NCBI GenBank assembly: GCA_051530055.1
Contig: CM121342.1
Coordinates: 9,052,001-9,116,000 of the forward strand
Reading direction: 5' to 3'
Origin: Neoechinorhynchus agilis
Taxonomy: Eukaryota; Acanthocephala
DNA: 64,000 nt
This document shows, piece by piece, positions 1 to 10,380 of this stretch. Positions within the stretch are counted from its first letter, which is position 1. Every line of letters begins with the position of its first letter. The notes below the pieces were generated by a model. It did not search any database. It was not told the DNA's origin and was given only the letters and a program-made list of their open reading frames with translations. A program made the position numbers and the translations under genes.

Positions 1-271
1 ATAGATTGGCAAGGCTTTCTGACTGTCTTAGAATTATCTCTCTTCGAAGGTTCCATAACGAACCGTTATCCGGATTGATCATCAGTGCATCACCAATGTC
101 GCCGAGATCTTCAGTTGAAAACTCCTGACGATTATGCCTCTCAAAGTGACAATCACCGTCCCCATTACGGTTCAGGAACTTCTTTAAAAGAATCCCATAC
201 TTATCTCTAATCTCCTTCTCTTCTTGTAACTCACTTTCATCACGAGTTGAAGACTTGGCTATCCCATGCAT
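1..271 (-). CDS. RABGGTA: Rab geranylgeranyltransferase alpha subunit, N-terminal part, cut by the window edge
   Basis: The minus strand opens at 271 with MHGIAKSSTRDE and stays open for 90 codons to the window edge. The start resembles the MHGRLKVKTS start of animal RabGGTase alpha. It is followed by a charged helix, then by NPDNGSLWNLRREI, which fits the first prenyltransferase alpha repeat (family form NPDxxTLWNxRREV). The family pairs with the beta subunit to attach geranylgeranyl groups to Rab C-terminal cysteines in the cytosol. The Met at 271 is chosen because the MHG motif matches the family start. The rest of the gene lies left of the window. The identification rests on the start motif plus the repeat, with no downstream sequence to confirm it. 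Confidence 0.72.
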   Translation of the reverse strand, partial: MHGIAKSSTRDESELQEEKEIRDKYGILLKKFLNRNGDGDCHFERHNRQEFSTEDLGDIGDALMINPDNGSLWNLRREIILRQSESLANL

Positions 272-474
272 TAACCATTAAGAAAACCCTTAAATATCAA
301 AGAATAAAGATTGTTTTTCTTTCTGGGTCTCGGCGTAATCTTTTCATCCTAAGACTTTGCTACTAAACCCGCGTCTCTTGCGGAGGTTCCATGATACATC
401 CCAAATAAATCATTTTTAGACATTTGCTCGAATCACGTCCAATACAAATACGATAGCTAAAAAATAAAATTCTT

Positions 475-995
475 TGATGCAAAAACGGAGTTTAAATAAC
501 GGACTGGATAAAACGGCACCCCGGAAAACGTTATATAACAAATTTGTCAAGATGATAGTCGAGAAAGTGACCTTAACTATATTCCCAAGTCCTTCAGGAG
601 GGCTAGTGCCGACCCTCCCAAGGCCGTTTCCACACCGAAGGGGACAAAATGGTAATTTCGGATTAGCTCCCTGTATTTTGAGCATTCCCGATCCTCTGCA
701 GCCGTCGCCGCTCCTCCTGGACCTTTTTTCGAGTGGCTGATGTTGGAGTTTGCCAACGTGTCCACACACGTTGCATCCCACAACAAACATTTTCCCTCCC
801 GCCAAGGACTACATTCCCTAAAGTTTTCTAATTGCTGTATTTATAATGTAAGAAACATGAACAAGGGTTCCTTACAGCCACAACAAAACTAGTGAATGTT
901 ATCGAATATTTTATTAATAATAATCAATTACAATCCTTAAATTTAAGAATTGAAATATCAAAGTCAATAGTTTCGGGATAAATATACTCAGAAAC
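475..995 (-). mobile_element. LINE C-terminal fragment, first copy of a 520-bp direct repeat
   Basis: On the minus strand, about 860-577 reads as the C-terminal end of a LINE-type polyprotein: KCLLWDATCVDTLANSN, then KYRELIRNYHFVPFGVETA, then a stop after LLKDLGI. This matches the conserved WDATCVDT / KY..L...Y.F.PFGVETLG end of that LINE group. The rightmost 130 bp or so do not read as LINE. The same 520 bp, chimeric join included, recurs at 3382-3902 with only a few differences. The fragment lacks the reverse transcriptase and is non-functional. Confidence 0.7.
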
Positions 996-1052
996 CCATT
1001 GGACGGTTTTGAGAATCTCTTCTTCGAAATAATTCCTTGGCAAGCTTTTTAG

Positions 1053-2561
1053 TCAGTCGATCGATGTCTTTTTATGAGCCTCTGAAACTGGGCATGTTAA
1101 AAGCTCCGTAATCTTCAATCCTATTGTCCCGATCATGTCCATTAGTGGAGCATTCGACTCGTTATTTGCCATCTCGAACAGAATATTGATTAGTCCGGAT
1201 TCTATTACTTCATTAGGATTCATCTTGCACGATAACATCTCGGATAAAACGCTATTGGTCAGTTCAACGCTCTTAGCCCTTCGCTGATTGTCTAATAGAT
1301 GAAGAAGTCTTTGTTGAAGAGCCGAGAATTCTGAGCGCTTTGACTGAATATTCGTGCTGTCGATGATTGAATGCCTATTTGATTTATTATCACCGGGCCC
1401 CTTTTCTTCATCCGTTCTTTGCCTTTTTAACAAAGTTTCCGTTTTGTTAGGCGCATTATTCTTTGATCTTTTAATCTGAAATTTTTCCTTAATCTTGATT
1501 GCAACTCGGTTCATTATTTTAAAATACCGAGTATTCTCATCGTTTTCAAGCATTGCGCTCAAGAGATCTATCAGTCTGGCTTTTCGTACTTTGTGCAGAC
1601 TAACTTTTTCTTTTAGAATATCTTCAAAAATATTCTTTGCCCGAGCGCCATTTATGATTTTGTAACTGGAGTCCAGGCTGTTCATCAACCGTCGACGGAG
1701 AATAAGGCCCTCTGACGGTTTAGCGATCGTTGATTTTGAGACTCCGGTGCTTGTATCCATTAACTCATTAAAACTTTGATCTTGAACACCGCTTACTTTT
1801 CTAGAAATTGGACGTTGATGTTCTTCATTCGTCCGTTTCTTGGTCTCAGCATCGGTCCAATCTTGTTTTATATCCTCGGTAAGAACGGTTTTCTCATTTT
1901 CGAAAACCGATTTTAGTTTAGAAGCCACTTGTTTGATGAGATGTTCTAGAATTGCATTGTCCTCATTTTGTTTTATCCGATATAAAATCCGTATTAGTTT
2001 CGATTCTCGGATTTCAGCCATTGTCGGATTCATTTGAAGAACTTCATGCAGGATACCGGATACCGATTTCGTGTTTTCGACTTTGAAATTTCCGTCTAAT
2101 GCCATTCTAATCTTTCTGTAGAGCCCACAAAGATGGTTTTCGGACCTTTTAGGAGAAGGATTCTCTTTGTTGGCTACCTTCCTTTTTTCCTTTTCTTTAT
2201 TTGTATCTTCAAGTTGTCGTTTCCGAGTTGATGGCGCAACAATCACAGTTGGATATTTCTTGTATTTTGGTATCCTGCAGTGGTTTGCCTCCAATATTCC
2301 TTTAAATTTGATCCTTAATTTTCGGAGGAACCAGTTTATGCTTGAGGACTCCTCATTGCTTGCCATTTGCTCGACCAATTGAAACATCTCCCAGTTTAGA
2401 ATATCATAAACTGTAACCGGTCGAATTAATAATTCTCGTAAATTTCGTTTCGCTACCGCCTGAATGACCGTCATGTAATCTTCATCCAAATTTTCTCGAA
2501 GGTCACAGCATATCTCTTCGATTGACTTGTCCTTGATATTGGCTAATCGTTTGCTCGGCAT
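1053..2561 (-). CDS. Undescribed 502-residue protein with four TFIIS N-domain-like repeats
   Basis: A single uninterrupted frame of 502 codons. Four repeats are visible at about residues 16-91, 145-221, 287-361 and 413-488. Each begins with an L..+L...LD helix (LRENLD, MALD, NSLD, HLLD). A block follows of the form T/N..(E/V)(I)+(E/K)S(K/G)LI.IL..I.(N)(E/D)(N), and each ends in a K-rich helix such as KLKSVF or KIKEKF. This spacing resembles the TFIIS N-terminal (TND/LW) helical bundle, which binds partners of the transcription elongation machinery. Basic, lysine-rich linkers between repeats (KRQLEDTNKEKEKRK, KRQRTDEEK) look like nuclear localisation signals. I know of no protein with four such domains. 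Whether it is expressed is unknown; an intact 1.5-kb frame argues for selection or recent origin. Confidence 0.6.
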   Translation of the reverse strand: MPSKRLANIKDKSIEEICCDLRENLDEDYMTVIQAVAKRNLRELLIRPVTVYDILNWEMFQLVEQMASNEESSSINWFLRKLRIKFKGILEANHCRIPKYKKYPTVIVAPSTRKRQLEDTNKEKEKRKVANKENPSPKRSENHLCGLYRKIRMALDGNFKVENTKSVSGILHEVLQMNPTMAEIRESKLIRILYRIKQNEDNAILEHLIKQVASKLKSVFENEKTVLTEDIKQDWTDAETKKRTNEEHQRPISRKVSGVQDQSFNELMDTSTGVSKSTIAKPSEGLILRRRLMNSLDSSYKIINGARAKNIFEDILKEKVSLHKVRKARLIDLLSAMLENDENTRYFKIMNRVAIKIKEKFQIKRSKNNAPNKTETLLKRQRTDEEKGPGDNKSNRHSIIDSTNIQSKRSEFSALQQRLLHLLDNQRRAKSVELTNSVLSEMLSCKMNPNEVIESGLINILFEMANNESNAPLMDMIGTIGLKITELLTCPVSEAHKKTSID

Positions 2562-3337
2562 TCTCGTTTCTCTATGTAGCTGGTTTTCGACTATATTAAA
2601 CGGCTGCTCGCTTACGGTTGCCGAATTTGAACGAGGTCAAATCGACCCTCGTTGTAACGTTTTTTAGTTAAAACAATTGAATAATATTTACGCGCGGAAG
2701 GTGTTTATGGCTCTCTTTCATCAAAATAGCAACAAATAAGAAAATAATCACAAAGAAAAGTCAAACATTTGTTTCCGGTGGACGTTGTCCATTGAGTTAT
2801 TTAAATTTTATTGGTTAACCAAAATTGCATGAGTTTAAATCCCTTATCTTCGATAATGCTATCGATGTAATATGTTGGTGGGAATCTCTTTAACCTTATT
2901 AACTTGATTTATACAATTTATAAATACTGCCACATTTGGCAAGAATATAACGACGCCAATCAAATTTAAATCTCGTAGCAATCAAAAGTAATTTGAGATA
3001 TTGAAAAAAGTTAAAGCCAATATTTTTATGTTGTTCGTACCGTTGAAATATGCAGTAAATTGCAGCTTAATATTTCTTATCGATCTTTCTATACACAAAT
3101 AGATTGTATTGTAAAGACTCATCCAATTTGACTGATTTGAATGAATTAATGCACCATAAAGAATTGTAAAGACCAATTATTAGGATAACTTTAATGAGCA
3201 ACATGGCTGGATAACGTCTTCTAACCTACAGCTTAGCCAATCGAGAAGGAAAGATTTAGCTACCTTGAGATCAGTCGTATACACATTAATATCTGTCTAT
3301 ACTTGAAAAACATCGAAACCGCTTTAAGAATTATTCA
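2562..3337. other. Intergenic, no gene seen
   Basis: AT-rich sequence upstream of the four-repeat protein, and so the likely site of its promoter. Only short uninformative frames occur. No repeat family of the window was recognised here. Confidence 0.5.
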
Positions 3338-3381
3338 TATGTTGGAGTTGTGGTGATCACAATCCCGGATAAAACATATTT
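3338..3381. repeat. Half of a foldback element abutting the second 520-bp repeat
   Basis: The block GAGTTGTGGTGATCACAATC followed by CCGGATAAAACATATTT matches one arm of the palindromic element at 6269-6373, with no opposite arm. The GGATAAAACATATTT end also occurs at about 52013. It joins directly to the second copy of the LINE-fragment repeat. Confidence 0.55.
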
Positions 3382-3902
3382 TGATGCAAAAACGGAGTTT
3401 AAATAACGGACTGGATAAAACGGCACCCCGGAAAACGTTATATAACAAATTTGTCAAGATGATAGTCGAGAAAGTGACCTTAACTATATTCCCAAGTCCT
3501 TCAGGAGGGCTAGTGCCGACCCTCCCAAGGCCGTTTCCACACCGAAGAAGACAAAATGGTAATTTCGGATTAGCTCCCTGTATTTTGAGCATTCCCGATC
3601 CTCTGCAGCCGTCGCCGCTCCTCCTGGACCTTTTTTCGAGTGGCTGATGTTGGAGTTTGCCAACGTGTCCACACACGTTGCATCCCACAACAAACATTTT
3701 CCCTCCCGCCAAGGACTACATTCCCTAAAGTTTTCTAATTGCTGTATTTATAATGTAAGAAACATGAACAAGGGTTCCTTACAGCCACAACAAAACTAGT
3801 GAATGTTATCGAATATTTTATTAATAATAATCAATTACAATCCTTAAATTTAAGAATTGAAATATCAAAGTCAATAGTTTCGGGATAAATATACTCAGAA
3901 AT
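3382..3902 (-). mobile_element. LINE C-terminal fragment, second copy of a 520-bp direct repeat
   Basis: Nearly identical to 475-995, in the same orientation. A visible difference is GAAGAAG at 3545-3551, where the first copy has GAAGGGG. Both copies share the LINE 3' boundary at the left and the same non-LINE flank at the right. That points to duplication of a DNA segment rather than two separate LINE insertions. Confidence 0.7.
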
Positions 3903-4657
3903 CCAAAAAACAGATATTGATTTTTTGTCCCAGACTTTTTCTCGATTTTACAGATTCTTCATTTCCAATATGAAAGTGTCTGAACTATCAGATTGCTGCC
4001 TAAAAAATGTTTCTTTACGAATATGAACATCGGCGGTAAGCATGATGGTCGCTCCATGAACAAGATAAAGTCGGTCAAGTTGTTCAACTATTTAAAAAAT
4101 TGCTAATATTTTCATTGCACAGGACAACTGTTGTGGTTCTTAGCGAAATGGAAACCTACCTCAGTGTTTAAAAGTTGCCAACATTCCTTTGATCAAAAAA
4201 TATCGCAAAGTTCTGTCTTTTTAGGTTTAAAGTATGAAGATTTAAATGTGTGTGAAAAATTAAGCTAGAAATAACGGGTTTGTTCAAACAAAAATGAAAT
4301 CTAACCAAAAGTACGTTCTTCACCATCAACATAAACATTCACAATTCCAATAATAATTTTTGCCTTCCTGTATCCATTTCAAAAATACAAACTTACTAAC
4401 TAATAAATCTATTAAGGAAGTACAAAGAGCTTGAGTTTTCGAAAATCAGTTTAAAATTTCAATAAAACATTTTACTTCATGGAAATTTGCATTATGTTTT
4501 TTAATATTAAATACACGCAATAACTCGTGTTCGATTAGCTGGACAATTTCTGCAAGATTTAGGACACGATTTATCTTAACAAGAAGAGGCTAATGTAATA
4601 TATTTGCTAAACTAAAGGAAACATACTATGAAGGATCTCTAAACTGTCATCAGTTCA
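3903..4657. other. Intergenic, no gene seen
   Basis: AT-rich, no coding frame of note. It lies 3' of the small secreted-protein gene. Confidence 0.5.
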
Positions 4658-5233
4658 TTAGGTCGAATTTCCTTGACCCTGGGTCTTTGGGCGCAATAAT
4701 ATCTGAATAGGCAACTGCTGATTGGATGGCACTATCGGTTGAGATTGTTGTACTGCAGGAATCTGAATTGGAATAACGATCGGCTGAATGATTGGTTGTT
4801 GACCGTAATACTGTTGCTGGGGAGTGAAGTCCATATTATATGGTCTGGCTTCATTTTGAAATTGTAGGTATTTTATGTCGTTTGGATCGGCCAATTCGAG
4901 TTCATATAAGTTTGAAGCAACTCCTTGCTCTCCTGTTTGTTCAGCGAATTCGTCAAGCGTTTGTTCGTCATTGCCATCATAAGTCATGTTCAATGTCTGG
5001 TCTTGGTTGAAAGCCAGTGGGTCAATAAGATTGATAGCTACTTCGGGAAGAGCATTGGATTTACGAGATCCTGCTGGCTTTATAAGATTGATGACCACGG
5101 ATTCTCTTTTCTGGACAGCTTTCTCGTCAGTTGGTAATGCACTGAGAATGCTAGCAATGACCAGTATAATGTAGATATGAGCAATCATGACTACGATGTA
5201 GAACTCGAACTTCGATGAATGTTTTGCTTTCAT
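4658..5233 (-). CDS. Small secreted or membrane-anchored Q/P-rich protein, unrecognised
   Basis: A 191-codon frame. Residues 16-34 (MIAHIYIILVIASILSALP) form a hydrophobic segment ending in small residues, consistent with a signal peptide starting at Met16 or a signal anchor with a 15-residue basic cytosolic tail from Met1. The middle is acidic (QTLDEFAEQTGEQ). The last 60 residues are rich in Q, P and I (QQYYGQQPIIQPIVIPIQIP), a low-complexity tail with no cysteines. No family was recognised. No intron is needed. It could be a structural extracellular protein, but that is inferred from composition only. Confidence 0.5.
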   Translation of the reverse strand: MKAKHSSKFEFYIVVMIAHIYIILVIASILSALPTDEKAVQKRESVVINLIKPAGSRKSNALPEVAINLIDPLAFNQDQTLNMTYDGNDEQTLDEFAEQTGEQGVASNLYELELADPNDIKYLQFQNEARPYNMDFTPQQQYYGQQPIIQPIVIPIQIPAVQQSQPIVPSNQQLPIQILLRPKTQGQGNST

Positions 5234-5505
5234 ACATAAAATAAGGAGAAGTCAAAACGAACGTCGATTGTTGTTAAACTAATCAACAATTCAGTAAATA
5301 TTATTAGACAAATTTTACCACATCATTTAATAACTTTTTAATCATTTTGAAAATGTACCGGGCGTTTTGAAGAATTAGGATTTGATTGTTTACGATTTTT
5401 GGATCTTATCATAAAGATGCATTGATAAACGCGTCCAAGAGAATGGTTTAAATCTCGTTGTTGACATTCAATTACACCTAACAACATTGATTTATTAAAA
5501 AGTTC

Positions 5506-5769
5506 CTATGAGAACTTAGGAACATCGTTATCCTCCATTGCCTCGAGGATCCAACATTCCGTTTCTGAATCTCTAATAAAAATCGTCGACTGCATGAATT
5601 TCCGTGTTGCGACTAACCATTTTCCAACCTTGGTTAAGAAATTTGCGGTGCTTGGTCGCTGCCAATAGAGATGTACATGTTCGGTATTTCTCAATAATTG
5701 CATCGGGCCTAATTGTACCTCACGGTCCAGCCACGGGAAGCCACCTCCGAGGACCCTTCCTACAATCAA
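5506..5769 (-). CDS. Possible small or partial gene, unrecognised
   Basis: An 87-codon frame, richer in GC than its surroundings, reading GGGFPWLDREVQLGPMQLL near the start and ending in NDVPKFS. The composition is protein-like (W, P, charged residues evenly spread), but no family was recognised and no clear splice sites were identified. It could be an exon of a larger minus-strand gene or a decayed insertion. Confidence 0.22.
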   Translation of the reverse strand: MIVGRVLGGGFPWLDREVQLGPMQLLRNTEHVHLYWQRPSTANFLTKVGKWLVATRKFMQSTIFIRDSETECWILEAMEDNDVPKFS

Positions 5770-6268
5770 TGAACATACCGGACAATATTACACCCGCCAA
5801 TCCAACTAATAATGATTTTACTGTTCACAAAAAGCAATCCTAGCCTTTGGCTAGTCCGTACCTCAAACGAACCGCCTGAAAACCTAATTTAGGACGGTTT
5901 TCCTATCCAACCGATCAAGAATTAACGACTAATTTTACTCGAAATGCATGTCCAAACGGATACATCAATAGAAAAATATTGGTTTGAAAAGTAATTGCGA
6001 AGTTTCCTTAATTACCGACCCTGAGGAGTTTTTGTGCCAAACACAATATTGATACATTTGTACACGTTATTAAACGATGCGAGATTGAAATTCGCTCGTA
6101 ATTGTGAACGGCGTATTTATCTGATTTAAATTTGAACCACATGAGATGCTTATCGAGTTTATAGCGGGTACGAATCGAAAAATATAAAAGGAAGCAAAAA
6201 GGCACTTTGAAATACTATCGGAATCACAATTATAATAATTATACCGTCACTTAAGACGAATTAGGATA

Positions 6269-6373
6269 TGTAGTTGTGGTAATCATAATTCCACGGATAA
6301 AACATATTTTATTGAAACATTGGAATAAATTGTGTTTTATCCGGTGAGGGGATTATGATTACCACAACTACAA
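6269..6373. repeat. Foldback (MITE-like) element, 105 bp
   Basis: The left arm TAGTTGTGGTAATCATAATT is mirrored by AATTATGATTACCACAACTA with one mismatch. Inner arms CGGATAAAACA and TGTTTTATCCG pair around a short AT-rich loop of about 25 nt. The whole element can fold into one hairpin. Related single arms lie at 3338-3381 and about 52013. Confidence 0.75.
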
Positions 6374-9300
6374 CTCTATCATTCCAAACGATTTTCTCTC
6401 AGTGACGAATATGGATATTTTTGTACTTTTATTAGTCTTTTAATCGTAAAATTCTTTGCAAATAACAAAAAATCAATTTTTTAAGAAAAGGTTGGGGCTA
6501 GAATATGTCCGCTTGTAACCCGAGCTTACAAGACAAAACAATTAAAAAAGAACTACTATGCAAATTATTCTTTTTTTAGAAATTACTCTTAAAGCGAGGT
6601 TTCCTCCTTCGAAATATTTCATAATAATAAAGGAATCGTGAACTGGGGCACCAGAATTCAATAGCTGGAAAACTTCGATATTTTATAAACGATTTATTCA
6701 TAATTTTATAACGTATTTTTATAAATTAAAGTGATTAATATGGAATATTAATGACATATTAAAAAACTTAATTGCATTTTTCATAATTTATTTCTCTCAA
6801 AAATAAAACAAATCGATAAAAATATAATTTTAACAGTACAATGTCTAAAATAGACTCCTAATCTCATTCTTCGCAGAGCGGATAATATAACCAACTAAAT
6901 CTATGAACTATAAATTGCTAACGACCATACTATTCGTGTAAGCGAATTAAAAAGTCATTCGGTTCTAGACTTGCCGAAGAACATAAGATTATTGGATGGC
7001 GTTGCCAGGAGCACTTTATTCCAATTACGGCGTATTATGTAGTTGTAGAAGAAATTCCAATACGATCCAACTATATCATTGCATCTCTCGGCAACTATCC
7101 ATTTCTAATCTTACTTCGCTCAGTTGAATCGAGTTTGAATAATCAGAATGCATCCCGCAGTGGGAGCAGAGTAAACTCATTACCACCTTCCTGAAGAAAC
7201 TCCAATGCAATCTCTTGTTTTTAGTGTGTTTTTGGAATAAGTAAAAGGGTCTTTGTTTGTAAATTGAGTTCAATGAAGTCAAGAACGCGCCAGTCCTTAA
7301 CACCATCATCTAGTGAAAGAAATCCAATTTTTTAATGTTTCGCAAATGTCTTCAACATTCATAACATCGAAGAAAGCTTTTATCGCTATTCCCTCAGTCT
7401 TACGAATACTGATGAATTCACGACTATGCAACGATAAAGTATGTAAATGCTTAAGATATGGATTTCATTCAGCGAGATTTTCTTGCAACTTATTCTCCTT
7501 TGATGGACAAACCTGTTGGTGTTCAGTTTATTACTGTATTTTCCGACTTTATAGTGGGGCTAAAAGGTATTTAAAAATCTAGAACCCGAGATGAAGAAAC
7601 GAAATTTAATCGTGCCATGAAATTCAATCCATCTTTTTGCGAAAAAAAACTGTCTTAGCTCGCTATTCTCCTCGGTTAATTTCCATACATGCGTTGCTCG
7701 AGTTGAGTTCTACTAAGGAAAGGAGAAACAAGGAAATCCATTCAATTAGTTTGACTTTTTTTACAAGATTAAAGATAAAAAGGCTTATACTTGACGTATT
7801 GAGCTATAATAAGATTATCCTATTTTATATGAGTGCCACGAATTTCGTATAACAATACTGTTCTAAGAATTGACATTGTTCTTTGGTTTAATAGTGGTTT
7901 AATTTTTTACTGTTCAATAATTGCTGATTAGCGTAAGATACCTTCCGCTTTTTTAATTGGCTTTAAAATTTGCTACAATATAGAACTTACTTTTTTTTAA
8001 TTTATTCATAAACCTAATTATAATCCTTTAAAGTAAATCTTGGTTTTAAAGTATTAGTTCCGAATTGTTAAGAGCGCAATAATGTGTGAAAGGGTAACTT
8101 AGATTAAAATAATTTCCAGGGCTTATTTGCACTATATGCTCGAAGGTATTATGTGGAATCAGCACACTGAGATACCATCAAAATCCAGCGCCATATCAAA
8201 GATGAGCAAGCCCTCTAGAAAGGGGTACCATTAAGTCTGCCTTTTCCAGACATTCTGTGAATGGATCATAAATTCTGGAATAAGTAAAACCGTCCGTTGC
8301 CCCTCCCCTAAGGCTTTGTTGACGGAATGTCTAAAAATTCATTTCTTCAACTTCCAAGTTTTGCTTTTGGTCCACGCTGCCGATGAGGACAATGTAGCAG
8401 AAAAGCAAAGAATCAGTAAAATGCCAAAATCTTGTAGTTATGGCATTGTCAACGTTTTGTAAATGTCGCTTTCATTAAGAATGACGATCGAGCCTTTCCT
8501 TGGTCTATCTATCTTTGTCATCCATGGGAATTTCATGGGAATCTGCTCTGCAAACATTTTATTTCAGATCGCTTTAAAGCTATAAACAATTCATATTCTT
8601 GTCAGGGAAAATGGTACATGTATGTGATTTTTTTAATTTACCAATTCTTTGGCCTAAAGTTATTTTGTCATTTTAAAGACTCAATTGCTCGTCCTAATTT
8701 TACGAATTTGTCCCCATGGCGGTTATAGTATTGCACAGCACAATTTTAGGTGGCCCCGAGGCATTAGGATTATGTAGGATAATACGCAGGTGCAGCAGCT
8801 CCGATTTCGAAATGTCTGGAAAATTATTGCGGTGTATATAGCCAAATTCGCTCAATCCACTAAATCGATGATGACTGAGCATTGTGATCTTGTCAACATT
8901 CCAATAATTTTACTAATAGGTGCTCAAAGATGTGAAATGAATCGCGATTTTAAATTGAGAATGATTGTATTTTTTATAAGAAGTATTTAAATAATTTCTT
9001 AAAGTGTCATTTTGAAAACATCTTTAAGAAACGTTGCCGCACAAATTCTTTAAAATCTCCTTATGAATCAAAATTCGATATTGGATCACTAAAGGGGCAT
9101 CACATGTTTTTATAGTTTTTCCTTATACTCGTAAAAGTAAATGAATTTCCTAGCTACTTTATGCTTATCACATTGAATTCTGAATAGTGAAAAGCTTAAC
9201 GCATATGTTGAACTCAAGAGGAGATAACATTTCGAATCTAGTTATACTACTTAGTTAACCATGCGATCGCTGAGCATAAGCAAATGTTCTTCATTCCTTA

Positions 9301-10380
9301 TTTTCCATTTCCATGGCTCCAATGTCTCGCTGGCAATTTTTTCCTTATTATTAAGCCAACAATCGAGTGTGTGTTTAAGATAAACGTTTCATTGCTGCTC
9401 ATACTGTGTCGTTTCTAATGGATCATTTCATATAGACCCTGCTCAGTCTACATCTTCTAGCGATTCGATGCCGTGAAGCATCCAAGAAACAATTGCCACT
9501 TTAAGCTTCGTTTTGGCAGCACGTTGGCAACGTCGCTCAAGCGACTATTTCTGGACCTTTAGAAGACGCGCAGACGGTGTAGACGAAGACTTCATGTGGA
9601 GGCGCCAGGAGAGAATTAGTTGCTCCCTGTTGTGCCACTCTCTCCCTTGTTTAGAAGGGGGAACAATCGACGATGATATTACTATTCTATTATCTTGGGA
9701 AATTGTTAGGTGAGTCCAGGTGCCTATAGTCGCCGATTAACTTGGCAAACGTTTCTTTTGGTAAGTACTACCTTTTCTGTGTGTGTCTGAACTTTTACTT
9801 GCAAATATGGAATATCGCGTCCTTGTCGATAATGAAAACGGCAAAACAGTTTTTAGGATCCGTGTGCAAAATCTGAAAATAATTCCATTAGACAAAATCC
9901 CACGGAGCGTATTATGCAGCCCATTATCCCATTTGGTCGAACCTTATCGTTTAAATGTTTTTTAGTGCGAATAATAGACAAGGGAGGGAAGTTGGAAATC
10001 TAAAGTTAGTGTATCCATGTACTCAATGAACTAAACATTGATACAATTACTCACAAAAATCCTTTCCATACTTAAATCTTATCTTAAGCTAAACATAATA
10101 TCCAAAGAGCGGTGGATCATAAATCAACACATTAATCGCGTTTACGAGACTCACCACACCGACTTGTAGCCAGCCAATATGCTGATACCGAGTGCTTTTG
10201 TCGAAAGTGCGGAGAAATATCAAGTTTTACGGAAATTCAGGCAAACACTTTGTCTCTCTTTTGAAGATCTTTACGATAACGACCTCTTTTCACAATCTGA
10301 TCACCATAGTTTCAATCTGATCGGTCGACCTAATGGCCTCCTTTTAAAAAATAAAGTAGGTGTCTAAAGATCTATCTAAA
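6374..10380. other. Long gene-poor stretch
   Basis: About 4 kb of AT-rich DNA without a convincing gene. A GC-richer patch at 9500-9720 holds a 66-codon frame ending near a GTGAGT donor-like site. A frame at 9783-9965 (VDNENGKTVFRIRVQNLKI) has protein-like composition. Neither could be assigned or linked to other exons, so neither is called. Confidence 0.4.

Noticed and set aside
475-3902. The two 520-bp repeats as LTRs of one retrotransposon
   Set aside because: The repeats are LINE tails, not LTRs. No matching short target duplication was found, and the interior encodes no retroviral-type protein.
9513-9965. Two short plus-strand frames in a GC-richer patch
   Set aside because: No family resemblance, and no consistent splice partners on either side.
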